Source: Seonamhaeicola sp. ML3
Lineage (GTDB): Bacteria; Bacteroidota; Bacteroidia; Flavobacteriales; Flavobacteriaceae
Reading direction: 5' to 3'
Assembly: GCF_023273855.1 (NCBI RefSeq)
Contig: NZ_CP096884.1
Coordinates: forward strand, 372,001-436,000
DNA: 64,000 nt
Below the pieces are notes generated by a model. It had not been told where the DNA came from. It did not search any database and was given only the letters and a program-made list of their open reading frames with translations. Shown one piece after another: positions 16,868 through 26,213 of the stretch; the first letter of the stretch is position 1; each line of letters opens with the position of its first letter. A program made the translations under genes and the position numbers.

Positions 16868-19294
16868 ATGAAAAGACATTTATTCATTTTAGCTTTATCC
16901 CTTTTCTTTTACAATTTCAGTTTTTCCCAATGGACCAACAGATATCCCAAAGTTGATGGCTTTGGACATCATGTATATCTAGAAGGTTATGAACTTCCAA
17001 TTTTAAATTCGGGACCAACCTACCCAGCACCTTCCCCTACCAAAAACCAAGTTGTTTTTTCGGCTAAAGGCTGGCTATGGCTCATGGACTTAAATAGCTT
17101 GGAAGCAAAAAGAATAACCTATTCACCTGATATTGACTCAAGCCCTAACTGGTCTCCAGATGGTAATCAGATTGTCTTTGTTAGAGACAATAGTAGCGAC
17201 ACAAAAATTGTTATCTTAGATTTAGCCTCTAAGACCGAAACTACTATTGTAAATGCCAAAGCCTTAGACCTTGACCCCATATACTCAAAAGATGGTAAAC
17301 ATATTTATTACGCTTCAGCAGAAAACGGGTCACTCGATATTTGGAAAGTCAACATATCCACCAAAGAAAAGCAAGTCATCACTAACTCAAAAAACTTAGA
17401 ACGCCTTCCCATTTCTTTTAACTCTGAAGAAAGTTTAATATATCTCAAAAAAATGGGGTTTTCTTATGATTCAATTGAACTATTCGATACTGCCCAAAAT
17501 ACGTCACAACCCTTGGCCGAAGAGAATTTTATGTCTCAAACATCATTTTCACTTTCACCAGACAATAGAACATTAGTCTATACTTGGCCCAAAGACGACA
17601 ATTATGAATTAAGGTTACTAGATATTCAAATACCAAAAAGCACTTTACTCTTAACCAAAAGTAACAACCTACCAATAAACCCTAAATTCAGCTATGACGG
17701 AAAGTGGATTTATTATTCTGAATTCAATCAAAATGAGAGGTCAAAATTAAAACGTATAAACGTAAATGGTGGCAAATCTGAAACCTTAAATCCAAAAACA
17801 TGGGATTGGAATTCTCCGACTGGTAAACTAAAGATTATAAGTCGAGTTGATAACGTAAAAGCTCCAGTAAGATTGAATGTTAAGGATATAAACGGACATC
17901 CAATAATTCCATGGTCAGGCATTATTCATTCTGATGGACAGAACGGCATGGTCTTCTTCTACTCGCCCGGAGAAATTGAAATTGAAGCACCACTTGGTGA
18001 AATTACTATAACCGGAGTTCAAGGATTCACTACAATAAAAACTGAGCAGAAAGTGAATCTTAGAAAAGATTCTCAAACCACCACCGTGAATCTATCCAAA
18101 ATTTGGGATGCCAATGCTAATGGTTGGTATTCTGGGGATAACCATTTTCATTTAAATTACGGAGGCACCAACCAATTAGACCCAGATGATATTGTATTGG
18201 ATTTGAAAGCAGAAGATTTAGATGTTGCCTTTCCTCTTTTGGCAAACCTTGGGCAACGGTTCTTGGAACAAGACCTTTGGGATTGGAATAGAAAAGAACC
18301 TCCATTCATCCAATTTGGGCAAGAAGTACGTTCTCATTTTCTGGGGCATTTAGGTTTATTGGGAACTAAAAAACTTTATTGGCCTTGGGTTTGGGGACCT
18401 TATTATGACATTTATGGCCGTGACGACAGGTTAAATGCAGAACCCTTAAGATTTGCCCGAAGTCAAAATGCCATTGGAGGCTATGTACATCCTGTTAGCG
18501 TAAGAAACCCATTTGATGAAAAAGGCTCCAGACGCATCCCCATAGAACTTATAGCAGATTGTGTTTTAGGCGAAGCCGATGTTATAGAAATTGGTTGTCT
18601 ATGGTCTGATGAAATAGGCACGGCTTCTTTATGGCATCAAATTCTAAATATTGGTGTTCCCTTAACAATTTCAGCGGGTAGCGATGTGATGAATGACCTA
18701 TATAGAACCATGGCTATTGGAGCTTCAAGGGTTTATGTTAAACCTGAAGGAGAATTAAGCATAGACTCATATTTGGAAGCTCTAAAAAAAGGACAAAGCT
18801 TTGTATCTACAGGACCTTTAATAGAATTTCAAGTTGATGGAAACAATCCTGGAGACATTGTAAAATCTGAAAAAAGAAAAACTAAATGGTCCCTAAATAT
18901 TCATTCGGTTGTTGCCTATGAGAAAGTTGAAATTTTCGTGAACGGGAAAGTTATTTGGAGCAAAAAAGGAAGCGAAAAACCAGGAACAAAAACCTATAAA
19001 GGTTCCATTGATATACCTTCTGGTGGTTGGGTTACAGCTAGAGCATCTGGAGGGACTGTAGAATGGCCCTTAATGGACAGCTATCCCTATGCCGAAACCA
19101 GCCCTATTTGGTTTGACAAAATAGGCAGTACCCACCCAGAAAGCAAAGTATTGGCCGCAAAAGAATTATTAAAACTTCTAGATGTTTCTGAAGAACGTTT
19201 AAAAAAAGGGTATGGTTCAAACCCTATACCCCAATTGGAGTCGCATTTTAATAAAGCAAAAAATCACTTGATAGAGCTATCTAAAACGGAATAA
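16868..19294 (+). CDS. Secreted CehA/McbA-type metallohydrolase fused to a beta-propeller
   Basis: An 808-residue exported protein with a signal peptide ending in FSFSQ. Residues about 30-330 form a TolB/WD40-like propeller with repeated PD40-type units (SSPNWSPDGNQIVFV, PIYSKDGKHIYYAS, TSFSLSPDNRTLVYT, NPKFSYDGKWIYYS). The C-terminal half is a PHP-type domain of the CehA/McbA family, with metal-ligand motifs GDNHFHLNYGG, SHFLGHLGLLG, GYVHPVS and SAGSDVMND. Known CehA and McbA are phosphoesterases or carbamate hydrolases; the substrate here is unknown. The ATG at 16868 gives a clean signal peptide; a TTG three codons upstream is possible. Confidence 0.82.
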   Translation: MKRHLFILALSLFFYNFSFSQWTNRYPKVDGFGHHVYLEGYELPILNSGPTYPAPSPTKNQVVFSAKGWLWLMDLNSLEAKRITYSPDIDSSPNWSPDGNQIVFVRDNSSDTKIVILDLASKTETTIVNAKALDLDPIYSKDGKHIYYASAENGSLDIWKVNISTKEKQVITNSKNLERLPISFNSEESLIYLKKMGFSYDSIELFDTAQNTSQPLAEENFMSQTSFSLSPDNRTLVYTWPKDDNYELRLLDIQIPKSTLLLTKSNNLPINPKFSYDGKWIYYSEFNQNERSKLKRINVNGGKSETLNPKTWDWNSPTGKLKIISRVDNVKAPVRLNVKDINGHPIIPWSGIIHSDGQNGMVFFYSPGEIEIEAPLGEITITGVQGFTTIKTEQKVNLRKDSQTTTVNLSKIWDANANGWYSGDNHFHLNYGGTNQLDPDDIVLDLKAEDLDVAFPLLANLGQRFLEQDLWDWNRKEPPFIQFGQEVRSHFLGHLGLLGTKKLYWPWVWGPYYDIYGRDDRLNAEPLRFARSQNAIGGYVHPVSVRNPFDEKGSRRIPIELIADCVLGEADVIEIGCLWSDEIGTASLWHQILNIGVPLTISAGSDVMNDLYRTMAIGASRVYVKPEGELSIDSYLEALKKGQSFVSTGPLIEFQVDGNNPGDIVKSEKRKTKWSLNIHSVVAYEKVEIFVNGKVIWSKKGSEKPGTKTYKGSIDIPSGGWVTARASGGTVEWPLMDSYPYAETSPIWFDKIGSTHPESKVLAAKELLKLLDVSEERLKKGYGSNPIPQLESHFNKAKNHLIELSKTE

Positions 19295-19386
19295 AATATC
19301 TTTATCGAATGACTCTATTTTTATTTTAAAAATTAAGTATCTTTCGGTTAAAAATTGCGGCATGTTATTTGTAGCTGTGTATTGAT

Positions 19387-20343
19387 ATGAAAAAAATCCT
19401 AATTGTTTTAATAACCGTTCTGCCACTTTTAGTCTTCGGTCAGACTAATAAGAATTTCAGAAAAGCTCTTAGAACTGCAGATATAGAAGAGAAATTAAAA
19501 CTTCTAAACCTAGCAATTAAGGAAAACCCTTCTAACCTTGACGCGTATTTTCAAAGAGCCTTGGTAAAAAATGATTTGGGAGATTATAGTGCTGCAATTG
19601 TAGATTATTCAAAAATTATTTTGTCTAAACCTGATGCTGATAGTTATTTCAACCGTGGCAATGCTAGATTTAGTTTAAAAGACCTTGAAGGTGCAAAAAG
19701 CGATTATGCTAAAGCTTTCGAACTCGACCCATATTTTGTAGATGCCCTATACAGCTTAGCTTGTGTAAAATACGATCTAGAGGAATACGTTGAAGCTATT
19801 AAAGATTTCAATAAGGTTTTAAAAATCGCACCAAATTCGCCTAAGGTATACATGTTACGTGCAGCATCGTTCAAAGCGATAGACCGCCCAAAAGAAGCTT
19901 TAAAGGATTACTCTATAGCCATATACATATCTCCAAACGCTAACACTTACTATAATCGAGGTGTATTCTTCATGGACATAAACAACTATGCAAAAGCTAA
20001 TAAAGACCTTACGAAATCCATTCGTATTAACAGTAATAATACTTTTGCACATTTTTACAGAGGTGTTTCTTTCCTTTTACTTGGCAAATACGAAAACGCG
20101 TTGAAAGACTTTTCGAATGCGCTTGCTTTAGACTCTTTAGATTTTGATGCTTATATAGGCTTGGCAATTACCCATCATAAAATGAACAATGTAGCACTAG
20201 CCAAAGAACAGTTAAAAAAGGCCAACAATATTCTGGGAAATGGAGAATTCCCTAAACTATACGAGAATACGTTTTGGTACCAAAACCACTACTACTTTTT
20301 CACAAATAACATCAAGGCTTTACAGGACTCATTAAATAATTAG
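19387..20343 (+). CDS. Exported tetratricopeptide-repeat protein
   Basis: A 318-residue protein with a signal peptide (cleavage near VFGQ) followed by about seven TPR units through residue 280. Typical TPR phrases are visible: AYFQRALVKNDLGDYSAAI, SYFNRGNARFSLKDLEGA, ALYSLACVKYDLEEYVEAI, YYNRGVFFMDINNYAKA and AHFYRGVSFLLLGKYENAL. TPR arrays bind partner proteins; no enzymatic domain is present. The last 4 nt overlap the end of rsmG on the other strand. Confidence 0.85.
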   Translation: MKKILIVLITVLPLLVFGQTNKNFRKALRTADIEEKLKLLNLAIKENPSNLDAYFQRALVKNDLGDYSAAIVDYSKIILSKPDADSYFNRGNARFSLKDLEGAKSDYAKAFELDPYFVDALYSLACVKYDLEEYVEAIKDFNKVLKIAPNSPKVYMLRAASFKAIDRPKEALKDYSIAIYISPNANTYYNRGVFFMDINNYAKANKDLTKSIRINSNNTFAHFYRGVSFLLLGKYENALKDFSNALALDSLDFDAYIGLAITHHKMNNVALAKEQLKKANNILGNGEFPKLYENTFWYQNHYYFFTNNIKALQDSLNN

Positions 20344-20969
20344 ACTTTAAACTTTTGAGGTAAATGCACCAGCTTCTTGGTTTCAAAAAAGTCTTCGGAA
20401 TAATAATCTGTTAAATTGTATACTGTTGCGGTAGCGTAGTCTTTGAGTTCTTCTTCTAAATCACCCCCTTTGAGATAAAGAATGCCATTCTTTAATTTGT
20501 GGTTTTGTTTTTTGGAAACCTTACCCTTAACCCAATGAACAAAAGTAGGCATTGCCGCTACAGCTCTACTCACAATAAAATCATAAACATCATCAATTTC
20601 CTCTACTCTGCTATGGGATGTTTTTACATTAGTCAAACCAAGACCATCAACTACCTCATTTACTACCCTAATTTTTTTTGCGATACTATCTACCAAATGA
20701 AACGAACAATCTGGAAACATGATTGCCAGAGGAATACCTGGAAAACCACCTCCTGTTCCAACATCCATAATTTTAGCCCCATCATTAAATGATATTAGTT
20801 TGGCAATGGCCAAAGAATGTAACACGTGTCTTAAATAAAGCTCATCTATATCTTTTCGAGATACCACATTGATCTTTAAATTCCAATCTTTGTAGAGCTC
20901 CTCTAGCTTTTCGAATTTAGAAATCTGATCTTCTGTAAGGTCAGGAAAATACTTTAGGATAAGTTCCAT
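20340..20969 (-). CDS. rsmG: 16S rRNA (guanine-N7) methyltransferase
   Basis: RsmG (GidB) methylates a guanine in helix 18 of 16S rRNA. The 209-residue protein has the family N-terminus (KFEKLEELYKDWNLKINVVS), the LRHVLHSLAIA helix, SAM motif I MDVGTGGGFPGIPLAI, and IVSRAVAAMPTFVHW. The length is normal. Confidence 0.95.
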   Translation of the reverse strand: MELILKYFPDLTEDQISKFEKLEELYKDWNLKINVVSRKDIDELYLRHVLHSLAIAKLISFNDGAKIMDVGTGGGFPGIPLAIMFPDCSFHLVDSIAKKIRVVNEVVDGLGLTNVKTSHSRVEEIDDVYDFIVSRAVAAMPTFVHWVKGKVSKKQNHKLKNGILYLKGGDLEEELKDYATATVYNLTDYYSEDFFETKKLVHLPQKFKV

Positions 20970-21050
20970 TGTGTTAAATTTTCAACAAAAATATGTTTTT
21001 TATGTGCATATTTTTACGAAAAAACGTTATTACTTAAATTCGATTATAGC

Positions 21051-21058
21051 TATCTTTG
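21051..21058 (+). promoter_or_regulatory. Promoter -7 box for the desaturase gene
   Basis: TATCTTTG exactly matches TAnnTTTG and would start a leader of about 43 nt before the ATG at 21107. The -33 region has no TTG. Confidence 0.6.
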
Positions 21059-21106
21059 CGCCTTGTGAAGTAAAATAAACTTCTTACTATAACTAAAAAT
21101 AAGAAC

Positions 21107-22201
21107 ATGACTAAACAAGCATTGTCCTTTTCTAGAAACGATTCTGCAAAGTTTTTCAAAACTTTAAATAAACGTGTTAACAATTACTTTAAAGAAAACA
21201 ATTTAAAGAAAACTGGCAACTGGAAACTCTATCTTAAAACAGTGGTTATGTTTACATTGTTAATAGGACCTGTAGCTCTAGTTCTAACACAAGAACTTCC
21301 AGGATGGGCACAGGGATTATGTATGGTTATAGTTGGTGTTGGCATGGCTGGTGTTGGCATGAATGTTATGCATGATGCCAACCATGGTTCATTTTCCAGC
21401 AAAAAATGGGTAAATAAACTTATGGGAAGTAGCATCTATATTTTAGCTGGCAATGATTACAACTGGAAAGTGCAGCACAATGTATTACACCACACATACA
21501 CCAATATTCAAGGGCATGATGAAGACATTGATGCCGGTAGGATAATTAGATTTTCAAAACATGCCAAGTGGTTTAAAATTCATAAATATCAAAAATACTA
21601 TGCTTTCTTCCTTTATGGGCTTTTAACCGCAAATTGGGCCATAGTTACTGATTTTGTTCAAACTTCGAAATACCTAAAGAGAAAACTCTCTTATGGAAAA
21701 TTCCCTAACCCTGCCACACAATGGACTAAACTCATTATTGGTAAAATTGTATATTACACGGTTTGGATTTTACTGCCATTGTTATTGGGTATAGTTTGGT
21801 GGAAAGTACTGATTGGATTTTTCATTATGCATTACACAGCGGGTATTATACTTAGTGTAATTTTTCAATTAGCGCATGTAATGCCTAATACAGAAATGCC
21901 TCTTCCAGACAAGGAAGGCAACATGAAAAACACTTGGGCCATACATCAACTCTTCACAACTTCAAATTTTTCGCCAAAAAGTTGGCTTGTTGGATTTTAC
22001 ACAGGAGGATTGAACAGACAGGTAGAACACCATTTATTTGCTCATATCAGTCATATTCATTACAAGAAAATTGCAAAAATCGTTAAAGAAACTGCACAAG
22101 AATTTAGCTTACCATATAACGAATACAATACGTTCTGGAAAGCTGTAGCAGAACACTATAATCAACTTAAAGAATTAGGAAAAAAACCTAGTTTTGCTTA
22201 A
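21107..22201 (+). CDS. Membrane fatty-acid (acyl-CoA/acyl-lipid) desaturase
   Basis: A di-iron membrane desaturase of 364 residues. The three histidine boxes are present: HDANHG from H89, HNVLHH from H124 and QVEHHLF with the first H at 308. The QVEHH form, with Q in place of the first histidine, places it in the front-end (delta-5/6-type, linoleoyl-CoA desaturase) group, here without a fused cytochrome b5 domain. Four hydrophobic helices flank the boxes. Position and substrate specificity cannot be read from the sequence. The aminotransferase follows 30 nt downstream on the same strand. Confidence 0.9.
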   Translation: MTKQALSFSRNDSAKFFKTLNKRVNNYFKENNLKKTGNWKLYLKTVVMFTLLIGPVALVLTQELPGWAQGLCMVIVGVGMAGVGMNVMHDANHGSFSSKKWVNKLMGSSIYILAGNDYNWKVQHNVLHHTYTNIQGHDEDIDAGRIIRFSKHAKWFKIHKYQKYYAFFLYGLLTANWAIVTDFVQTSKYLKRKLSYGKFPNPATQWTKLIIGKIVYYTVWILLPLLLGIVWWKVLIGFFIMHYTAGIILSVIFQLAHVMPNTEMPLPDKEGNMKNTWAIHQLFTTSNFSPKSWLVGFYTGGLNRQVEHHLFAHISHIHYKKIAKIVKETAQEFSLPYNEYNTFWKAVAEHYNQLKELGKKPSFA

Positions 22202-22231
22202 CAATTAACTACCAAAAACATAGAAAATAAA

Positions 22232-23416
22232 ATGAGCTTATTATCCGAAAGAATTTTAAGTATGTCAACTTCTGCAACTTTAGCTATGGCGGCTAAAGCC
22301 AGAGAGCTTAGAGGAGAAGGAAAAGATATTATTGGGCTAAGCCTTGGTGAACCCGATTTTAAGGTTCCCGACTTTGTAAAAGAAGCCGCAATTGACGCCA
22401 TTAACGAGGGTTACAATTCATACACTCCAGTTGATGGATATGGCGACTTGAAAGAAGCTATCATCACTAAATTTAAAAGGGACAATAATTTATCTTACGA
22501 CCCATCGCAAATAGTAGTCTCTACTGGAGCAAAACAAGCTTTGTTCAATGTTGCTGGTGTTATGCTTAACGATGGCGATGAAGTTATTCTACCTTGTCCT
22601 TATTGGGTAAGCTACTCTGATATAGTTAAACTCTTTGGAGGTGTTCCTGTTGAAGTTGAAACTTCTATAGATACAGATTTTAAAATGACTGCCGAACAAT
22701 TGGAGGCAGCTATTACTCCTAAAACTAAAATGATGTGGTTTAGCTCGCCGTGCAACCCAAGTGGTTCAGTTTACAGTAAAGAAGAGCTTAAATCTCTAGT
22801 AGATGTATTAGCAAAACACCCTGATATTTATGTGGTTTCAGATGAAATATACGAACACATAAACTACGGTAAAGGACATACCAGTATTGCTGAGTTTGAC
22901 GCCTTATACGACCGTACTATAACTGTAAACGGTGTTTCAAAAGCATATGCTATGACTGGTTGGCGTATAGGATTTATTGGTGCTCCTGAAAAAATTGCCA
23001 GAGCTTGTAATAAATTACAGGGACAAACAACCAGTGGTGCAAACTGTATCGCACAGAGAGCGGTAATTACAGCTTTAAATGAATCTCCCTCTCGTATTAA
23101 ATACATGATTGATGAGTTTAATGTGCGTAGAGATTTAATCTTAGATTTATTAAATAACATCGAAGGTTTTAACACCAACACCCCCGATGGTGCTTTTTAT
23201 GTATTCCCAGATATTTCCCATTATTTTGGTAAAACTTTACGAGGCAAAACTATTAACAATGCTACAGACTTCTCGCTTTATTTACTTGAAGAAGCTTTAG
23301 TCGCTACAGTTACAGGAGACGCCTTTGGAAACCCGAATTGCATTAGAATCTCTTATGCGGCTTCGCAAGAACAAATTATTGAAGCTATAAAGAGAATTAA
23401 AGACGTTGTTAATTAA
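22232..23416 (+). CDS. Aspartate aminotransferase-like PLP enzyme
   Basis: A fold-type I, class I/II aminotransferase of 394 residues. The motifs are GLSLGEPDFKVPDFV, STGAKQALFN, FSSPCNPSGSVY, VVSDEIYEHINY and the PLP lysine K237 in GVSKAYAMTGWRIGF, followed by the substrate arginine in NCIRISYA. This is the 1-beta-type AspC of bacteria; related enzymes also accept prephenate or aromatic acids. It lies 30 nt after the desaturase and is closed by a strong terminator, so the two genes are probably one transcript, though their functions are unrelated. Confidence 0.92.
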   Translation: MSLLSERILSMSTSATLAMAAKARELRGEGKDIIGLSLGEPDFKVPDFVKEAAIDAINEGYNSYTPVDGYGDLKEAIITKFKRDNNLSYDPSQIVVSTGAKQALFNVAGVMLNDGDEVILPCPYWVSYSDIVKLFGGVPVEVETSIDTDFKMTAEQLEAAITPKTKMMWFSSPCNPSGSVYSKEELKSLVDVLAKHPDIYVVSDEIYEHINYGKGHTSIAEFDALYDRTITVNGVSKAYAMTGWRIGFIGAPEKIARACNKLQGQTTSGANCIAQRAVITALNESPSRIKYMIDEFNVRRDLILDLLNNIEGFNTNTPDGAFYVFPDISHYFGKTLRGKTINNATDFSLYLLEEALVATVTGDAFGNPNCIRISYAASQEQIIEAIKRIKDVVN

Positions 23417-23440
23417 CAACAGAAAAAACTAAAACAAATA

Positions 23441-23481
23441 AAAAAAGCCACTGATTTCTCTCATATATTCAGTGGCTTTTT
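23441..23481 (+). terminator. Intrinsic terminator after the aminotransferase
   Basis: Arms AAAAAGCCACTGA and TCAGTGGCTTTTT form a 13-bp stem with a 14-nt loop and a T-tract. Confidence 0.9.
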
Positions 23482-23544
23482 GCTGTAAAAAATTTATTCG
23501 TTTCTATAAAGTTTTAATGATTAATAACAACCAAAAAGTTAATC

Positions 23545-23784
23545 TTACCAAAACTCAATATGAACTTTATTACCAACAGCTTTTAAGGTAACCTTTACAG
23601 CATCATTTTCACAAAGTTTTACTAGTTCGATGAGCTGTTGCTTAACCAAAGGCTCATCTACTACAGTAATTAAACCATTATTTCCTATAAATTGAGATTC
23701 TTCATCACCATCAATCACTTCAGTTTTAAAAATACTATACACGCCATCTTTTAACCTTTCATGATATCGCTTTTTAAAAATCAT
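23545..23784 (-). CDS. Small hypothetical protein
   Basis: A 79-residue soluble protein with no signal peptide or membrane helix. The N-terminus is basic (MIFKKRYHERLKDGVYSIFK) and the rest is mixed charge, with a helical QQLIELVKLCEN and a final beta hairpin. I do not recognise the family. It is supported by a good reading frame, an ATG and a plausible position between a terminator and a gap. The 262-nt gap upstream (23785-24046) holds only the response-regulator promoter. Confidence 0.55.
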   Translation of the reverse strand: MIFKKRYHERLKDGVYSIFKTEVIDGDEESQFIGNNGLITVVDEPLVKQQLIELVKLCENDAVKVTLKAVGNKVHIEFW

Positions 23785-23989
23785 ATCTCAAAATTTAGTT
23801 CTTGCATTTAATTTGTAAATCAAAACTGCAGGAGTTAAAACATATAAAATCAGTGTTCTAAATCTGTTGTTCTAACACTACAAAAATTAAATTCTAAATT
23901 AATCACAAATAAATGATTAAAAACCATAACTGCACTGCGGTTTTACCACATATTTTATAAGGTTATTCTCAAATAAAGGAAACAATGTA

Positions 23990-23997
23990 TATTTTTG
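23990..23997 (+). promoter_or_regulatory. Promoter -7 box for the orphan response regulator
   Basis: TATTTTTG matches TAnnTTTG exactly, about 50 nt before the start codon. No convincing -33 box is visible. Confidence 0.5.
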
Positions 23998-24046
23998 CCT
24001 ACAGCTTATTCATAAAGATTAATGGTGTAGAAAATTTGAATTCCTA

Positions 24047-24703
24047 ATGAAGCTAAACGATTTAAACTTTTTAATAATTGAAGACCACAAAATCATAGCT
24101 AATGCCTACAAGAACATTTTAATGGCAATTCCTGGTATTAACTTTAATATTAGTATTGCCAATAATTGTGATGAGGCTGTTAACTTAATACGTCGAAAAA
24201 AGCATCATATAGCTATACTGGACCTTCAATTGCCCATTTCTGAAAATGAAAGGTTTATTTGTGGAGAAGATTTAGGTACACTACTAAGGAATGAGATTAC
24301 TTCTTGCAAATTGATAATACTTACCTCTGTTACAGATCATTCTAGAATACTTAGTATCATTCAACAGATAGACCCAGAAGGCTTTTTAATTAAGGCCGAT
24401 ATTGACTCAGAAGACCTAAAAACTGCTGTATTGGATGTACTCAATAACAAAAGATATTATAGTAAGACCATAAATTCCCTCACTAAAAAAACTACAATTA
24501 ATGGAATAACCATTGATGATTTTGATCGTCAAATATTGTATCACCTATCCATGGGAGAAAAAACCAAAGACCTCACCAAATTCATACCTTTATCCATAAG
24601 AGCTATAGAAGTTAGAAAAACAAAACTTAAAACACTTTTAAGTAATACAAGTGAGGAAAACTTTAATTTAGTAAAGGGCGCTAAAAAACTAGGATTGATT
24701 TAA
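24047..24703 (+). CDS. Orphan response regulator
   Basis: A 218-residue protein with an N-terminal receiver domain (LNFLIIEDHKIIANAY with the acidic E-D pair, the phospho-acceptor aspartate in HIAILDLQLPI near residue 59, LIILTSVTDH, and a K in FLIKADIDS). The C-terminal part (residues about 160-205) is a LuxR/FixJ-type helix-turn-helix with DRQILYHLSMGEKTKDL and SIRAIEVRKTKLKT. No sensor kinase is encoded in the window. It converges with trkH (7 nt apart), but nothing in the sequence links it to potassium. Confidence 0.85.
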   Translation: MKLNDLNFLIIEDHKIIANAYKNILMAIPGINFNISIANNCDEAVNLIRRKKHHIAILDLQLPISENERFICGEDLGTLLRNEITSCKLIILTSVTDHSRILSIIQQIDPEGFLIKADIDSEDLKTAVLDVLNNKRYYSKTINSLTKKTTINGITIDDFDRQILYHLSMGEKTKDLTKFIPLSIRAIEVRKTKLKTLLSNTSEENFNLVKGAKKLGLI

Positions 24704-24710
24704 ATCTTAA

Positions 24711-26204
24711 TTACCTGTTTCGCCAAAAGAAGGGTGTAAATAATATAAGCACCGTAAAAAGCTCCAATCTTCCAATAAGCATCAAAAACGATGCCCACCA
24801 CTTAGCCAAAGCTGGTAAGGACGCATAATTATTTACAGGGCCATAATCTCCTAAAGCTGGTCCTACATTACCTAAGGTAGAAGCGGATAAACCGATAGCT
24901 GATTTAAAATCGATATCGAACATAGAAAACACCAAACCACCAATAATAAAGGACAGCATATAGAGAATAAAAAACGCCAGGACATTGAAAACAATAAATC
25001 TATTTATGGCTTTTTTATTATACCTAACCGGTACAATCGCATTGGGATGTAACGTACGTTTAAATTCAAGAAAACCGTTCTTAATCAAAATTAAATGACG
25101 AACTACTTTTACCCCACCAGATGTACTTCCTGCAGAGCCTCCTAAAAACATTAATCCGAAAAAGAAAACAACCAAAAATGGTGTCCACATAGTATAATCT
25201 GCAGTAACAAAACCTGTTGTCGTAATTATTGCCAAAACCTGAAAAAGTGCATGCCTAAAAGCACTCTCTCCTTCACCTAAAACCATGGGGTGGGAAACAC
25301 TCGAAGCGCTCACATCTGCTCTAAAGTAAATAATTAAGGCTGCAATAATTGTAAAAACCGTAATGAACTTAAAATACAACTTAAACTCTTCATCTTGGAT
25401 AATCTTCTGCACTCTTCCCTTAAAAGCAAAATAACTAAGCACAAAGTTTGTACCCGCTAAAAACATGAAGAGAATTATAATATACTGTATCATCGGATTG
25501 CCATTCCAATGAGCAACACTCGCATTTTTTGTTGAAAACCCTCCGGTAGACAATGTACAGAGCGCATGGTTTATAGCATCAAAGAATGACATTCCAGCTA
25601 AATTCAAAAGAATTGTTTCTGCTGCTGTATAACCAAAGTAAATAAGCCATAATCGTTTGGCGGTATCAGTTATTCTTGGGTGTAATTTATCGCCACTTGG
25701 ACCGGGCGCCTCGGCTGCAAACAACTGCATACCTCCAATACCCAATAACGGCAAAATTGCAATAGCCAGTACAATAATACCCATACCCCCAATCCAATGC
25801 GTAAGACTTCGCCAAAATAAAACACCTTCAGGCATAGCCTCTATATCGTTTAAAATAGAAGCGCCAGTGGTGGTATAACCAGACATGGTCTCAAAAAAAG
25901 CATTGGTAAACGATGGGATACTTTCGGTAAACACATAAGGCATTGTTCCAGAAAGTGACATAACCACCCACCCAAAAGCTACTACTACATAGCCTTCTCT
26001 TTTATTAATTTCTTTTTTATGGTCTCTGGTAACAAAAAAGCCTATTAAACCAATTATGATGGTTACCACACCTGCCATAAGGATTTGCAAGGTTACCCCA
26101 TCATTGTATGTCCAACTTACTAGGGCAGACAACAACATGAAACCTCCGTTAAAAAGGAGTAATAAACCTAAAAAATGAAAAATGATTTTGTAGTTAAGCT
26201 TCAT
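24711..26204 (-). CDS. trkH: Trk-type potassium uptake, membrane subunit
   Basis: TrkH forms the potassium-conducting pore. The 497-residue protein has about ten membrane helices and the four selectivity-filter loops: GYTTTGASIL, LSTGGFSTKN, ITTTGFVTAD and ASTLGNVGPA. It is the second gene of a two-gene operon, 9 nt after trkA. Confidence 0.95.
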   Translation of the reverse strand: MKLNYKIIFHFLGLLLLFNGGFMLLSALVSWTYNDGVTLQILMAGVVTIIIGLIGFFVTRDHKKEINKREGYVVVAFGWVVMSLSGTMPYVFTESIPSFTNAFFETMSGYTTTGASILNDIEAMPEGVLFWRSLTHWIGGMGIIVLAIAILPLLGIGGMQLFAAEAPGPSGDKLHPRITDTAKRLWLIYFGYTAAETILLNLAGMSFFDAINHALCTLSTGGFSTKNASVAHWNGNPMIQYIIILFMFLAGTNFVLSYFAFKGRVQKIIQDEEFKLYFKFITVFTIIAALIIYFRADVSASSVSHPMVLGEGESAFRHALFQVLAIITTTGFVTADYTMWTPFLVVFFFGLMFLGGSAGSTSGGVKVVRHLILIKNGFLEFKRTLHPNAIVPVRYNKKAINRFIVFNVLAFFILYMLSFIIGGLVFSMFDIDFKSAIGLSASTLGNVGPALGDYGPVNNYASLPALAKWWASFLMLIGRLELFTVLILFTPFFWRNR

Positions 26205-26213
26205 CTATCAGAA

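Noticed and set aside
24047-26204. The orphan response regulator as a regulator of trkAH
   Set aside because: The genes converge and share no promoter; adjacency alone is weak evidence.
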